Of a stretch of DNA of 64,000 nt, positions 29,488-38,627 are shown in pieces. The DNA lies in contig NZ_ABXW01000053.1 in NCBI RefSeq assembly GCF_000173415.1, positions 186,001 to 250,000 on the forward strand. The letters run 5' to 3'. Positions within the stretch are counted from its first letter, which is position 1, and every line of letters begins with the position of its first letter. Position numbers and translations under genes: made by a program. This stretch comes from Providencia alcalifaciens DSM 30120. Lineage in GTDB: Bacteria > Pseudomonadota > Gammaproteobacteria > Enterobacterales > Enterobacteriaceae. The notes under the pieces were generated by a model, which had not been told where the DNA came from, did no database searches, and worked only from the letters and a program-made list of their open reading frames with translations.

Positions 29488-30075
29488 TTAGGCTTTAGTC
29501 GATTTCCACGTATCGTCCGTTAATGCAGTGAGTACGTGGTCACGCCATTCCCCATTGATTTCAAGGTACTGCCTTGCATAGCCTTCACGTTCAAAGCCCA
29601 AGCGCGCTAATAAATTACCACTGCGCATATTATGCGGCATGTAGTTCGCCATGATACGGTGTATCCCTTGATTTTTTTGCATATATCGGATGGTTTGGGT
29701 TAACGCTTCATACATTAATCCCTGCCCCTGCCATTTTTCCCCCAGTGAATACCCCAGATAACAGGCATGGAATGATCCTCGTAAAATATTACTGAAATTT
29801 GCCACACCAATGACTTCGTTTTCGTCTTTATCCAGTAATACAAAATGGAAGGCGCTACCTTGACGATGCATTTCACTCATCGCATGTAACCGATTATTCC
29901 AACCAGAGGGGTTAAAATGGGAATTGTCACGGGTTGGTTCCCATGGCGTCAAAAATTCTTTATTTAAACTGTAATAGTCCGCTAGTCGGTAATTATCGCG
30001 TTCATAGACCAAACGGATAATCATTCTGTCAGTCATTAGACGCACTTTGGGTTCATTTGAACGATAACCAAACAT
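29488..30075 (-). CDS. rimJ: Ribosomal protein S5 N-acetyltransferase
   Basis: 195 aa GNAT enzyme that acetylates the N terminus of ribosomal protein S5. It has [15 protein letters not shown] at the start, the acetyl-CoA loop [18 protein letters not shown], and [31 protein letters not shown]. It is upstream of murJ on the same strand, with 78 bases between. In E. coli murJ-rimJ-yceH-type gene order is similar, and mdtH also lies near. Confidence 0.94.
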   Translation of the reverse strand: MFGYRSNEPKVRLMTDRMIIRLVYERDNYRLADYYSLNKEFLTPWEPTRDNSHFNPSGWNNRLHAMSEMHRQGSAFHFVLLDKDENEVIGVANFSNILRGSFHACYLGYSLGEKWQGQGLMYEALTQTIRYMQKNQGIHRIMANYMPHNMRSGNLLARLGFEREGYARQYLEINGEWRDHVLTALTDDTWKSTKA

Positions 30076-30290
30076 CGTTAGCCCTTAATTAGTAGTGTTA
30101 CCAGTCTTACTCTCGATGCTTGAATTATAACTTAAATTTATCACTTAACTAATTCAATTGTCTCCATAATTAAGTCATTTTTTGAGCGATTAGTTTATTA
30201 AGTTCTATTCAAGCATTAGGAATATGCAATAAGGTGAATGCATCATGGGCAATGTCCGCACCATAAACCCTAAAGATTTCGCATTAGAGG

Positions 30291-30360
30291 TAGGCGGCAA
30301 GTCAGTGAGTCCCTTGAAGCATACATAAGTATGTGACGAGGGCGAGCGAGCGCTGCCAAC
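30291..30360. repeat. Cruciform intergenic repeat, copy 1
   Basis: About 70 bases beginning TAGGCGGCAAG and ending CGCTGCCAAC, able to fold into a long imperfect hairpin: GGCGGC with GCTGCC outside, CATAC-ATAA-GTATG at the tip. A second copy with the same ends and tip lies at 34048-34120. It sits in the 416-base gap between the divergent rimJ and mdtH, which otherwise holds nothing recognised beyond promoter sequence. Confidence 0.8.
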
Positions 30361-30491
30361 ACTCCTATAATGAGAAATATGACGGATTTATCGATAAAAA
30401 AATATCATGGTACACATCCCATCATTCCCCCCAAACTCCTGATACTATTAATAAGAATCATTCCTTCCGTTACTAATTTTTATGGTGTTTC

Positions 30492-31697
30492 ATGGCACAG
30501 GTGTCGCGGGCAAGAAGCCTTGGTAAATATTTCCTTTTACTGGACAATATGTTGGTTGTTCTTGGCTTTTTCGTGGTTTTTCCTTTAATTTCAATTCGAT
30601 TTGTTGAACAGCTTGGCTGGGCTGCCGTGGTGGTTGGTTTTGCCCTTGGGTTACGTCAATTTGTGCAGCAAGGTTTTGGCATTTTTGGGGGCGCGATTGC
30701 CGACCGATTCGGTGCTAAACCGTTAATTATTATCGGGATGCTGTTACGCGCTGCGGGTTTTGTCTTGATGGCGTTGGCTTATGATCCTTGGGTGTTATGG
30801 CTATCTTGTGTGCTGTCTGCCCTTGGTGGCACCTTATTTGATCCACCACGAACCGCTTTAGTGATTAAGTTGACTCGCCCTTATGAGCGAGGACGTTTTT
30901 ATTCGTTGTTATTCATGCAAGACAGTGCGGGTGCGGTGATTGGTGCTTTAATCGGAAGTTGGTTATTACAGTATGATTTCCACTATGTTTGCTGGGCAGG
31001 GGCTGCTGTGTTTGTGATTGCTGCACTTTTTAATGCTTGGTTACTGCCTGCTTATCGCATTTCTACGATTAAAGCCCCTATTCGTGATGGTATGCACAGA
31101 GTCTTAAAAGATAAACGATTTGTGACTTATGTGGTCACCCTTTCCGGCTACTTTATGTTATCTGTGCAAGTCATGTTGATGTTCCCTATCGCCGTCAACG
31201 AATTAGCGGGTACCCCTACGGCGGTAAAATGGATGTATGCCATTGAAGCTGCCATTTCTCTGACACTGCTTTATCCGATTGCACGTTGGAGCGAAAAACA
31301 TTTCCGTTTGGAACAGCGCTTGATGGCGGGATTGTTTTTAATGAGCCTAAGTATGTTCCCTATTGGAATGACATCCTCCATCAATATTCTGTTTGTATTG
31401 ATTGGCATTTTCTACCTAGGTACTGTGACCGCCGATCCTGCTCGTGAAACCCTGAGCGCCTCCCTTGCCGATCCACGTGCTCGTGGTAGTTATATGGGCT
31501 TTAGTCGATTAGGTTTAGCACTCGGTGGTGCAGTTGGCTATACCGGTGGTGGTTGGATGTATGATATTGGGCATCAATGGAATATACCGCAACTTCCTTG
31601 GTTCTTGCTCGGTACCATTGGATTTATTACACTTTGGACACTTCATCGCCAGTTTAACCGTAAAAAAATTGAAACAGTCATGTTGAGCAGGCAGTAA
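30492..31697 (+). CDS. mdtH: MFS multidrug efflux transporter MdtH
   Basis: 401 aa with 12 predicted membrane helices. MFS motif A appears as [12 protein letters not shown]. Long identities with E. coli Mdt[37 protein letters not shown] and [20 protein letters not shown]. Proton-driven drug export is the known family role, with fluoroquinolones named for E. coli. Confidence 0.94.
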   Translation: MAQVSRARSLGKYFLLLDNMLVVLGFFVVFPLISIRFVEQLGWAAVVVGFALGLRQFVQQGFGIFGGAIADRFGAKPLIIIGMLLRAAGFVLMALAYDPWVLWLSCVLSALGGTLFDPPRTALVIKLTRPYERGRFYSLLFMQDSAGAVIGALIGSWLLQYDFHYVCWAGAAVFVIAALFNAWLLPAYRISTIKAPIRDGMHRVLKDKRFVTYVVTLSGYFMLSVQVMLMFPIAVNELAGTPTAVKWMYAIEAAISLTLLYPIARWSEKHFRLEQRLMAGLFLMSLSMFPIGMTSSINILFVLIGIFYLGTVTADPARETLSASLADPRARGSYMGFSRLGLALGGAVGYTGGGWMYDIGHQWNIPQLPWFLLGTIGFITLWTLHRQFNRKKIETVMLSRQ

Positions 31698-31736
31698 TAC
31701 GTTACACTTGGGGGATTACTGTATAAAGGAGTGATT

Positions 31737-32297
31737 ATGAAAAATATTTTCTTGGCATCTATCTTCGGATTGCTGTTTATTCTCACGGGTTGTGACAAAT
31801 TAACCGAATTTACTATCAGTGAATCACAAATTAACAGTTATCTTGCGAGTAAGGTGAAATACGAAAATAATATTGGTATCACAGGTTTTGCCGATGCTGA
31901 TATTACTTTGCATAATTTGCAATCAGAGATTGGGCGCAGTGAACCGGGAGTGATTGCGTTAAACGGCGAAGCGACTGTAAAAATGAACTCATTGATTGGC
32001 GCAGCAGCGGCTGATATTGCATTAACATTAACTGCCCGCCCTGTTTTTGATGCACAGACTGGTTCTATCTATTTGAAAGAGCTAAAAATTACTCAATATA
32101 AAATTACCCCAGAAAATATGGACACTGCCATTTCCGCCGTGATCCCTTATTTAAATAGCTCCCTTGAAACCTTCTTCTCGACTCAACCTGTGTATGTCCT
32201 GAACCCTGATAATAGTGCAGCAGAAGCGACAGCTAAAAAATTAGCTAAAGGACTAGAAGTTAAACCGGGTAAATTGGTGATCCCGATGGTGGATTGA
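31737..32297 (+). CDS. yceB: YceB-family lipoprotein
   Basis: 186 aa from ATG 31737 (AAAGGA upstream). Signal peptide MKNIFLASIFGLLFILTGC with lipid-attachment Cys (ILTG|C). The mature part is a DUF1439 tubular-type domain starting LTEFTISESQINSYLASKV, ending KPGKLVIPMVD. Likely periplasm-facing; function unknown. It is 39 bases after mdtH and may be cotranscribed, the E. coli arrangement. Confidence 0.9.
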   Translation: MKNIFLASIFGLLFILTGCDKLTEFTISESQINSYLASKVKYENNIGITGFADADITLHNLQSEIGRSEPGVIALNGEATVKMNSLIGAAAADIALTLTARPVFDAQTGSIYLKELKITQYKITPENMDTAISAVIPYLNSSLETFFSTQPVYVLNPDNSAAEATAKKLAKGLEVKPGKLVIPMVD

Positions 32298-32343
32298 TTG
32301 ACCATAAATATTTTCGATTGATAAATAGATAATCGTAAAATGA

Positions 32344-32376
32344 AAAAAGCAACCTTAGGTCTAGGTTGCTTTTTTA
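32344..32376 (+). terminator. Terminator after yceB (bidirectional)
   Basis: AAAAAGCAACCT pairs with AGGTTGCTTTTT over a 5-nt loop, with A and T runs on both sides. Confidence 0.93.
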
Positions 32377-32420
32377 TGGACAAATTTCCACAACATCACT
32401 AATTATTTAACCCTGTATTC

Positions 32421-33140
32421 TTACTCGTAGTAAGTCGTTTTATAGTCATACGTGAATTTATCCACTCGCCCATCACTGTATGTCATCACACTGGTGCACG
32501 AAGTTGGGTTTTTATGATCATCATAATGAGTGCACTTTTGGACAATTTCGTAATAGGGCTGCTGATTTTTCGTGGCATGAAAAAGAATTTTTGTCACTAA
32601 ACCATCCGTGAAGAAATACTCATTTTTTGTATTAGTAACTTCATTTTCATTGAAATAGTGAGTTTCGATTGGTAAAAGCTCTCTACCATAGACAAACGTA
32701 GCAATGTCCTTATCTCCTTGAGTGATCTTATTCACCAAACCATTACGGTAATGGTATTTCCAATTCAACAATTCTCCGGTTTGTAAATTACACATTTTAT
32801 CGATGCGGTAACCTTTGAGTTTTTGCTTATCAATCAAAAAGTAAAGCTGTTTAGATTTTCTGACGATCGTAAATTCCGTTTCGCTGTCTTTATTATAATA
32901 GGTTAACTCGTTGAGACAGCCATGGGGGTTAAATGACACTGACACCTTTTTTCTGAGCCCTTTGTCATCGTTCATGGTTTGAGTCAATTCTTTGACTTTC
33001 CCGTAAAGTGGGTCAAATTGAAATTCAGTACTGTAATTAACCATGCGTTTATCATAGTTAAGCAATTCATTATCCACTTGCGCCAGCGCCAACGGTGACA
33101 TAAAGAGAAACATTAAACCGTGAAGTTTTGTCGGAGTCAT
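32421..33140 (-). CDS. YnfC-family (UPF0257) secreted protein
   Basis: 239 aa. STEFQFDPLYGKVKELTQTM near the N terminus and QKCTHYDDHKNPTSCTSVMT at the C terminus match the E. coli lipoprotein YnfC as I recall it. The signal peptide ends PLALA before QVDNE and has no lipobox cysteine, so this member should be soluble in the periplasm rather than lipid-anchored. Three or more cysteines may form disulfides. The function of the family is unknown. Confidence 0.75.
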   Translation of the reverse strand: MTPTKLHGLMFLFMSPLALAQVDNELLNYDKRMVNYSTEFQFDPLYGKVKELTQTMNDDKGLRKKVSVSFNPHGCLNELTYYNKDSETEFTIVRKSKQLYFLIDKQKLKGYRIDKMCNLQTGELLNWKYHYRNGLVNKITQGDKDIATFVYGRELLPIETHYFNENEVTNTKNEYFFTDGLVTKILFHATKNQQPYYEIVQKCTHYDDHKNPTSCTSVMTYSDGRVDKFTYDYKTTYYE

Positions 33141-33219
33141 TGTGTCTATCCTTTAGGTCTTATGTGGAAAGAAAGAAACGATATCCACTTTCTTTCCACG
33201 CAATTCGTGACACCGTCAC

Positions 33220-33780
33220 TTATTCACTGTCACTTTCTGATTCAGAATCGAGCTCATCACGCAGAGCAATCACCGCATCGCGAGTAATTTGCGCGAGTGT
33301 ACGATAAAACGGAGTTGTCGCATGAGCCTCAACTTTACCCAGAAAAGCGCCATACCAGCTCAGAATATAGCTATCAAATAGCTCTTCTTGCGCCGCAGTT
33401 TCATCTTCCGCAGCTTGGTCTTCTAACCATGATGCCGCGAGTAATAACGCACCAAATGCATCAGCAGGCGCATCGGTTAACGTCATGCCACGCGTGACAA
33501 GAAATTCACGGATTTCTGCTTCCGTGATCTCTTCATCATAGCGATGGGCAAAAGGTGGCACGGTTGGCTCATGACCAAACATGGCTTGATAATCCGCAGT
33601 AATCGCTTTGTGATCCATGGCTTTAGCCATTCTTCCCCACAACTCATCTTGCTCTAATGGCCATGAAGCTTTTAGCTTATCTTGAGCAATCATATCGATA
33701 AGCGGCTTCACGAGAGCATCGTCTGGAGAACGTTGAAATAAAGTGCCTAAAATACGGCAGACGATTGAAAATTCATTCAT
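33220..33780 (-). CDS. ycdY: YcdY, TorD/DmsD-type chaperone
   Basis: 186 aa all-helical protein of the TorD family. MNEFSIVCRILGTLF, WPLEQDELWGRM and the near-identical SWYGAFLGKVEAHATTPFYRTLA match E. coli YcdY. YcdY has been linked to maturation of the zinc phosphatase YcdX. The ycdX gene that sits between ghrA and ycdY in E. coli is absent here, so its client may be encoded elsewhere or differ. Confidence 0.9.
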   Translation of the reverse strand: MNEFSIVCRILGTLFQRSPDDALVKPLIDMIAQDKLKASWPLEQDELWGRMAKAMDHKAITADYQAMFGHEPTVPPFAHRYDEEITEAEIREFLVTRGMTLTDAPADAFGALLLAASWLEDQAAEDETAAQEELFDSYILSWYGAFLGKVEAHATTPFYRTLAQITRDAVIALRDELDSESESDSE

Positions 33781-34047
33781 GAGTTTCTTCCTGTTAGCAA
33801 ATTTCCTGCAATCACTTTTTCGTGATCATCATGCAGTGCAGTATACCTGAAAAAACAGAAAACCCACGCTTTGCTCAATTCTATATATGGCGCTGATAGT
33901 CGCTAATGATGATTTCTCAAATAAAAAATCAGATAACTGAAGTATCCTCAAAATAATTCACGCTACAGTTCCCTCAACCTTAGGTGCGGGAAATCGCGTA
34001 ATCGCATAAATATAGCGAACATATCCCTAACAAGTTTTTGTTGTCAC

Positions 34048-34120
34048 TAGGCGGCAAGAAAGCACATCCCTAGGATGCATACACAAGTATGTGTCTAGGG
34101 TGTGCTGACGCAGCTAGCAA
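34048..34120. repeat. Cruciform intergenic repeat, copy 2
   Basis: About 73 bases with the same TAGGCGGCAAG start, CATAC-ACAA-GTATG tip and AGCAAC-type end as 30291-30360. Compensated stem: AGCACATCCCTAG pairs with CTAGGGTGTGCT. It lies in the 367-base gap between ghrA and ycdY, exactly where E. coli has ycdX. Nothing else is recognised in that gap. Confidence 0.8.
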
Positions 34121-34147
34121 CATGACAGCAAAAACTAGAACGGGAAA

Positions 34148-35089
34148 TCAGTAGCCTTGGGCTAAATTGACAACACCTAAAGGACGTTCACCAGCTTCTA
34201 TGCGTTGAATATTACTCGCAATCATATCCATGGCTTCATTAGGTAATGTAAATGCGGCAACATGTGGTGTAATTGCAATGCGCGGATGCGTCCAAAATGG
34301 ATGCATATGGGGCAGAGGCTCAGTGGCAAAAACATCGAGAGATGCGCCCGCAACTTGACCTTTTTCTAGCGCAACCAACAAATCTTGCTCAATTAAGTGG
34401 GCGCCACGGGCAAGGTTGATAATATAGGCGTTTGGCTCAAGTTGGCTAAATAATTGATGATTCAAAATACCCACCGTTTCCGGTGTACTCGGCAGTAAAT
34501 TGACAATCACTCGGGTTCCCGATAAGAAATCCGCTAACTGCTCTTGACCATAGTAACTCTTCACATTCGGAATCTGCTTTTCAGAGCGGCTCCACGTTCT
34601 GACTTTAAGACCAAAGCTCTCTAAGCGTTTTGCGACAGCTTGACCTAATGCCCCCGCCCCCATGACACCTACCACAAATTGGTCATGGGTATACGCAGGT
34701 AATTGTTTCCACAGACGCTGGGATTGTAATTGGCGGTATTCGTCCATACGACGGAAGTAATACAACACTTTTGCCGCTGCATATTCCTCCATTTGAATTG
34801 CCATGCCAGTATCTTCTAAGCGCATCAGCGGAACCCCTGCGGGTAATGTGCCTGGATTATCGTGTTCTTGTTTCAAAATCGCATCCACACCCGCCCCTAA
34901 CGCAAAAATACCTTTTAGGTCTTGACGACCCGCCAGACATTCATAAGGTGGAAGCCATACCATGGCATAATCTGCCTGTTGGGTATCTCCCGGCTTCCAT
35001 TGACGAATATTGGCTTGAGGCAATCGAGCACGCATGCCATCAATCCACTGATTGGCATCAAAAAATGGATGGTAAAATAGAATATTCAT
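34148..35089 (-). CDS. ghrA: Glyoxylate/hydroxypyruvate reductase A
   Basis: 313 aa D-2-hydroxyacid dehydrogenase that reduces glyoxylate and hydroxypyruvate with NADPH. Rossmann motif GVMGAGALGQAVAKRLE; NADP-type WSRSEK after it; catalytic Arg in INLARGAHLIEQD, Glu in DVFATEPLP and His in ITPHVAAF. Ribosome site AAGGAGTTGCC upstream of the start. Confidence 0.94.
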   Translation of the reverse strand: MNILFYHPFFDANQWIDGMRARLPQANIRQWKPGDTQQADYAMVWLPPYECLAGRQDLKGIFALGAGVDAILKQEHDNPGTLPAGVPLMRLEDTGMAIQMEEYAAAKVLYYFRRMDEYRQLQSQRLWKQLPAYTHDQFVVGVMGAGALGQAVAKRLESFGLKVRTWSRSEKQIPNVKSYYGQEQLADFLSGTRVIVNLLPSTPETVGILNHQLFSQLEPNAYIINLARGAHLIEQDLLVALEKGQVAGASLDVFATEPLPHMHPFWTHPRIAITPHVAAFTLPNEAMDMIASNIQRIEAGERPLGVVNLAQGY

Positions 35090-35341
35090 GGCAACTCCTT
35101 ATAGGTTTCTACCAGAGTGTGCGTATTGAGGTTTATTTTCAAGTCAAGACCCGCATTTTACTTCCATAAGATGAGGATTTTGTTAAGGAGTTAACGGAAT
35201 CTAGATTAATCGCTTGAAGTTTAAATAAACAATTTATTATCAATTTCTAACCAAGAATAATCTTTTAAGATTAGAGAGTAATCAAATTGGTTTTTATTTA
35301 GCTAAACGATAGAAAAAATTCGGTTTTTATTTAATTGGGAG

Positions 35342-35370
35342 TTGACGGAAGGCGCTCTTTTCCCTATAGT
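35342..35370 (+). promoter_or_regulatory. Promoter of tRNA-Ser
   Basis: TTGACG and TATAGT are separated by 17 bases, followed by the GC-rich stretch AGCGCCCCG just after the -10, typical of stringently controlled stable-RNA promoters. The rest of the 35090-35341 gap is AT-rich and shows no gene. Confidence 0.85.
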
Positions 35371-35430
35371 AGCGCCCCGTTGCAGGACAAGTTATTTATA
35401 ACAATTTCTACAACCACAATTTAGAAAAAC

Positions 35431-35518
35431 GGTGAGGTGTCCGAGAGGCTGAAGGAGCACGCCTGGAAAGTGTGTATACGGCAACGTATCGAGGGTTCGA
35501 ATCCCTCCCTCACCGCCA
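35431..35518 (+). tRNA. tRNA-Ser(GGA)
   Basis: 88 bases with an encoded CCA end. The acceptor stem GGTGAGG pairs with CCTCACC. The anticodon GGA is at 35465-35467, with a long variable arm (TATACGGCAACGTATC region) typical of tRNA-Ser. The T arm is GAGGGTTCGAATCCCTC. It is nearly identical to the E. coli serX/serW tRNA and reads UCC/UCU codons. The AGCS symporter gene ends 13 bases beyond its 3' end. Confidence 0.98.
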
Positions 35519-35531
35519 TTTCTAATCTAGA

Positions 35532-37046
35532 TTATTCTTCCTCGACTAATTTCTTGTTTATCTTCCCAGTTCCATCAATCTTATCAATTCCAACGCCTTG
35601 GGCATGATACTCACGACTGATTTCTTCCCATAATTCTGCATTTTCAACTCCCGCAGCTTTTGGATCAAACACAGGATCGACGCCTAATTTGGTTTGTCTT
35701 TCAAAGTCACGTAATGCTCTTAATGCCGGTTTCGATAAGAAGACAATCGCAATCAAGTTCAAGTAACTCATACTGCCGAAACCGATATCACCAAGTCCCC
35801 ACATGATACTGACCGATTGCACGCTTCCCATAAAGACAATCACTAAGAAAACGAATTTCAAAATCAGCTTAAGTACGGGATATTTAAGCTTACGATCAAG
35901 ATAAACAATGGTGGTTTCTGCAATATAGTAGTACGCCATTAAGGTTGTGAAAGCGAACAAGAAGACTGCAATAGAGACAAATCCAGCCCCTGCCGAGGTA
36001 AATACCGTGGATACTGCCATCTGAGTCCATGCCGTTCCTGCTGCTACCCCAGGAACATGTTCCACAAGCGCAATCGCCGCACCGTCAGGGAATACGTTGT
36101 ACATATTGGTGACTAAAATCATCAGCCCTGATGCCGTACATACCACGACCGTATCAATATAGATAGAAAATGCTTGGATCAACCCTTGCTTTACCGGATG
36201 GCTAACTTCTGCGGCTGCGGAGCTGAATGTTGCTTCACCCGCCCCTGCCACGTTTGAGAACACCGCACGGCGTACACCCCATGATACTGCGGTTCCCACA
36301 ATACCACCGAATACTGCATCCATTCCCATCGCACTGCGGAAAATCAAGCTAAACATGCCCGGTACGCTATCCCAATGGCTACCCAGAATAATGACCATCA
36401 TGACAATGTAAGCTAATGCCATAATCGGGACGATTTTATCTGCTGCACTCGCAATACGTTTAACGCCACCGAAAATCAGCCATGCCATCAACACAGTGAC
36501 TAATGCACCTGTTGCCATTGGCGGAATATTGAAGGCGGTTTGGAAGGAGTCCGCAATTGTGTTGGCTTGGATCCCAGGGACTAATACACCGTAAGATAAA
36601 CAAATAACAGCCGCGACAAAAATCGCAAAAGGCTTTAATTTCAATCCTTTTTCAATATAGTACGGTGAACCGCCACGATACTGATCATCTGAGCGCTGCT
36701 TATAAATTTGCGCAAGGGTGGATTCAATAAAGGCACTGGCACCGCCTAATAAACCCATCACGACCATCCAGAAAATCGCTCCAGGTCCTCCCGCGGCAAT
36801 CGCGGTTGCCACCCCAGCAATGTTACCAACCCCGACACGCCCAGATAAGGCTAAACAGAAGGCTTGGAAAGAGGAAATCCCATCTTTTGACGCTTTGTTT
36901 TCCTTTAATAAACAGACCATTTTTACGATGTAACGGAACTGAACACCGCGTGTTGCTAATGTGAAGTAGAGACCGACACCCAGAGATAAGAATACGAGAG
37001 CATTACCCCAGATGTAACCAACGATGGTATTCACGATGGCTTCCAT
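35532..37046 (-). CDS. Alanine/glycine:cation symporter family protein (AGCS)
   Basis: 504 aa inner-membrane transporter from ATG 37046 (AGGAG upstream). The family signatures are GRVGVGNIAGVATAIAAGGPG and AFSNVAGAGEATFSS-like VFSNVAGAGEATFSSAAA, with about 11 membrane helices. AGCS proteins usually import alanine or glycine with sodium. As the last gene of an apparent hydroxyproline operon, its substrate here may be hydroxyproline or a related amino acid; that is inference. A hairpin separates it from the preceding gene. Confidence 0.88.
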   Translation of the reverse strand: MEAIVNTIVGYIWGNALVFLSLGVGLYFTLATRGVQFRYIVKMVCLLKENKASKDGISSFQAFCLALSGRVGVGNIAGVATAIAAGGPGAIFWMVVMGLLGGASAFIESTLAQIYKQRSDDQYRGGSPYYIEKGLKLKPFAIFVAAVICLSYGVLVPGIQANTIADSFQTAFNIPPMATGALVTVLMAWLIFGGVKRIASAADKIVPIMALAYIVMMVIILGSHWDSVPGMFSLIFRSAMGMDAVFGGIVGTAVSWGVRRAVFSNVAGAGEATFSSAAAEVSHPVKQGLIQAFSIYIDTVVVCTASGLMILVTNMYNVFPDGAAIALVEHVPGVAAGTAWTQMAVSTVFTSAGAGFVSIAVFLFAFTTLMAYYYIAETTIVYLDRKLKYPVLKLILKFVFLVIVFMGSVQSVSIMWGLGDIGFGSMSYLNLIAIVFLSKPALRALRDFERQTKLGVDPVFDPKAAGVENAELWEEISREYHAQGVGIDKIDGTGKINKKLVEEE

Positions 37047-37096
37047 ATGTACTCCTCGACGATTGTAATTGTATTTGTGTATTTGCAAGGGTCGAA

Positions 37097-37120
37097 ACCT
37101 GAACCTCGCAAGGTTCAGGT
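37097..37120 (-). terminator. Hairpin between aldehyde dehydrogenase and symporter genes
   Basis: A perfect 10-bp stem (ACCTGAACCT / AGGTTCAGGT) with a 4-nt loop, followed on the minus strand by TTTCG. The short T-run suggests partial termination or mRNA-end protection, adjusting symporter level. Confidence 0.6.
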
Positions 37121-37130
37121 CAATGTCATT

Positions 37131-38616
37131 TTACTGATTGATAAACCAGATAACTTTTGTTTGGGTGTATTGTTCAAAGGCTTCTAAGCCGTTGTCTTTC
37201 CCCCCAAAACCTGACTGACGGAAACCACCAAATGGCGTGGTGATATTACCTTCGCTAAATCCGTTGACCGACACGGTCCCCGCATTGATACGACGTGCAA
37301 TATTCATCACTCGATGGATATTCTGGCTATAAAACGAAGCCGCCAACCCGTAGTGAGTGTCATTGGCTAAATTCACCGCTTCATCATCCGTCTTAAATGA
37401 TGTAACGGCTAAAAATGGGACCAAAAACTTCATGTCGAAAGAGAGACATTTCTGGCGTAACAGCATCAAAAATTGTCGGTTCTATGTACCACCCTGAACC
37501 GAGGTCACTGTGTATTTTTCCTCCTGTGATAAGTTTCCCTCCCTCTTTAAGGGTGGTTTCTAAAAACGATCCTACTTTTTCAAAATGTGCCTGTTCAATC
37601 ATGGGACCGATTGACACAGACGCATCACGCGGATCCCCAACTTGCCATGTTGATACTGCGGCAACTAATTTTTCGAGCAGGGGCTTTTTGATATTTTCGT
37701 GCACAATTAACCGCGAGCCACAGCTACAGTTTTCACTCATATTCCAGAAAGCGGCCGCCATGATATGCGGAACAGCTGCATCTAAATCTGCGTCCTCAAA
37801 GACCACTTGTGGGCTTTTTCCACCGCATTCCAAAACAATTTCTTTTAGATTGCTTTCTGCGGAGTATTTCAAAAATAAACGCCCTACTTCTGTCGACCCT
37901 GTGAATGAGACGATATCAACATCAGGGTGACGCCCTAACGCTTCCCCCACTTTTTCGCCCAACCCGCAAACCAAACTTAATGCACCTTTCGGCACACCCG
38001 CCTCATAAGCAAGTTCAACCATACGGTAAGCACTCAATGAGGTTAATTCGGCAGGTTTCACAATCACAGAATTACCAACCGCTAACGCCGGCGCGACTTT
38101 CCAGGCAAACATTTGTGCAGGAAAGTTCCATGGCAAAACAGCGCCCACGACACCGATAGGCTCATGAACAATTAACCCCATTTCTTGACGCCCAGTTGGC
38201 GCAATTTTGCCAAACAGTTTGTCGATAGCTTCTGCATACCAATAAAACGTTTCGACTGTTGCGGGTAAATCCGTATTTAAACATTCAGTGATAGGCTTAC
38301 CTGCATCGACGCAATCCAATGCTGCTAGTTCTTCGCTATGTTTTTCAATTAATTGTGCCCAACGTAACATGACCTGTTTACGTTCTTGAGGGGACAAACC
38401 GCTCCAGCAGCCCTCATCAAAGGTTTCACGAGCAATGCAAACCGCCGCGTGAACATCTTGCGCACTGCCATCCGCGATATAACCAATCGAACTATTATCG
38501 ATGGGGGTATAATTTTTAAGCTTGGCACTCCCACTTTGGTGGCCCGCAATCAAGTTGCCCGCCCAGAGTTGGCTCTGTTTCGCTCGCTCAAATATTTGCT
38601 CTTTAGTGATCAACAT
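37131..38616 (-). pseudogene. Alpha-ketoglutarate semialdehyde dehydrogenase-like gene with a frameshift
   Basis: Aldehyde dehydrogenase expected to oxidise 2-oxoglutarate semialdehyde to 2-oxoglutarate, the last step of hydroxyproline breakdown. The first frame is intact from ATG 38616 through VLPWNFPAQMFAWKVAPALA, FTGSTEVGR, the catalytic Glu in LECGGKSPQ and the catalytic Cys in NCSCGSR, up to HEVFGPI, then falls to a stop (FSRYII). The C-terminal ~100 residues (LAVTSFKTDDEAVNLANDTHYGLAA ... GFRQSGFGGKD) continue in the next frame. Removing one base of a T5 run (complement of 37411-37415) restores EVFGPILAVTSF and a 494-aa protein. Without it the enzyme lacks the oligomerisation end and is probably inactive. 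True mutation and sequencing error are both possible. Confidence 0.85.
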
Positions 38617-38627
38617 AAACAACCCCG

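Noticed and set aside
37415-38159. Open frames on the plus strand opposite the aldehyde dehydrogenase
   Set aside because: The opposite strand encodes a clear aldehyde dehydrogenase with catalytic residues; the plus-strand frames have no recognisable domain.
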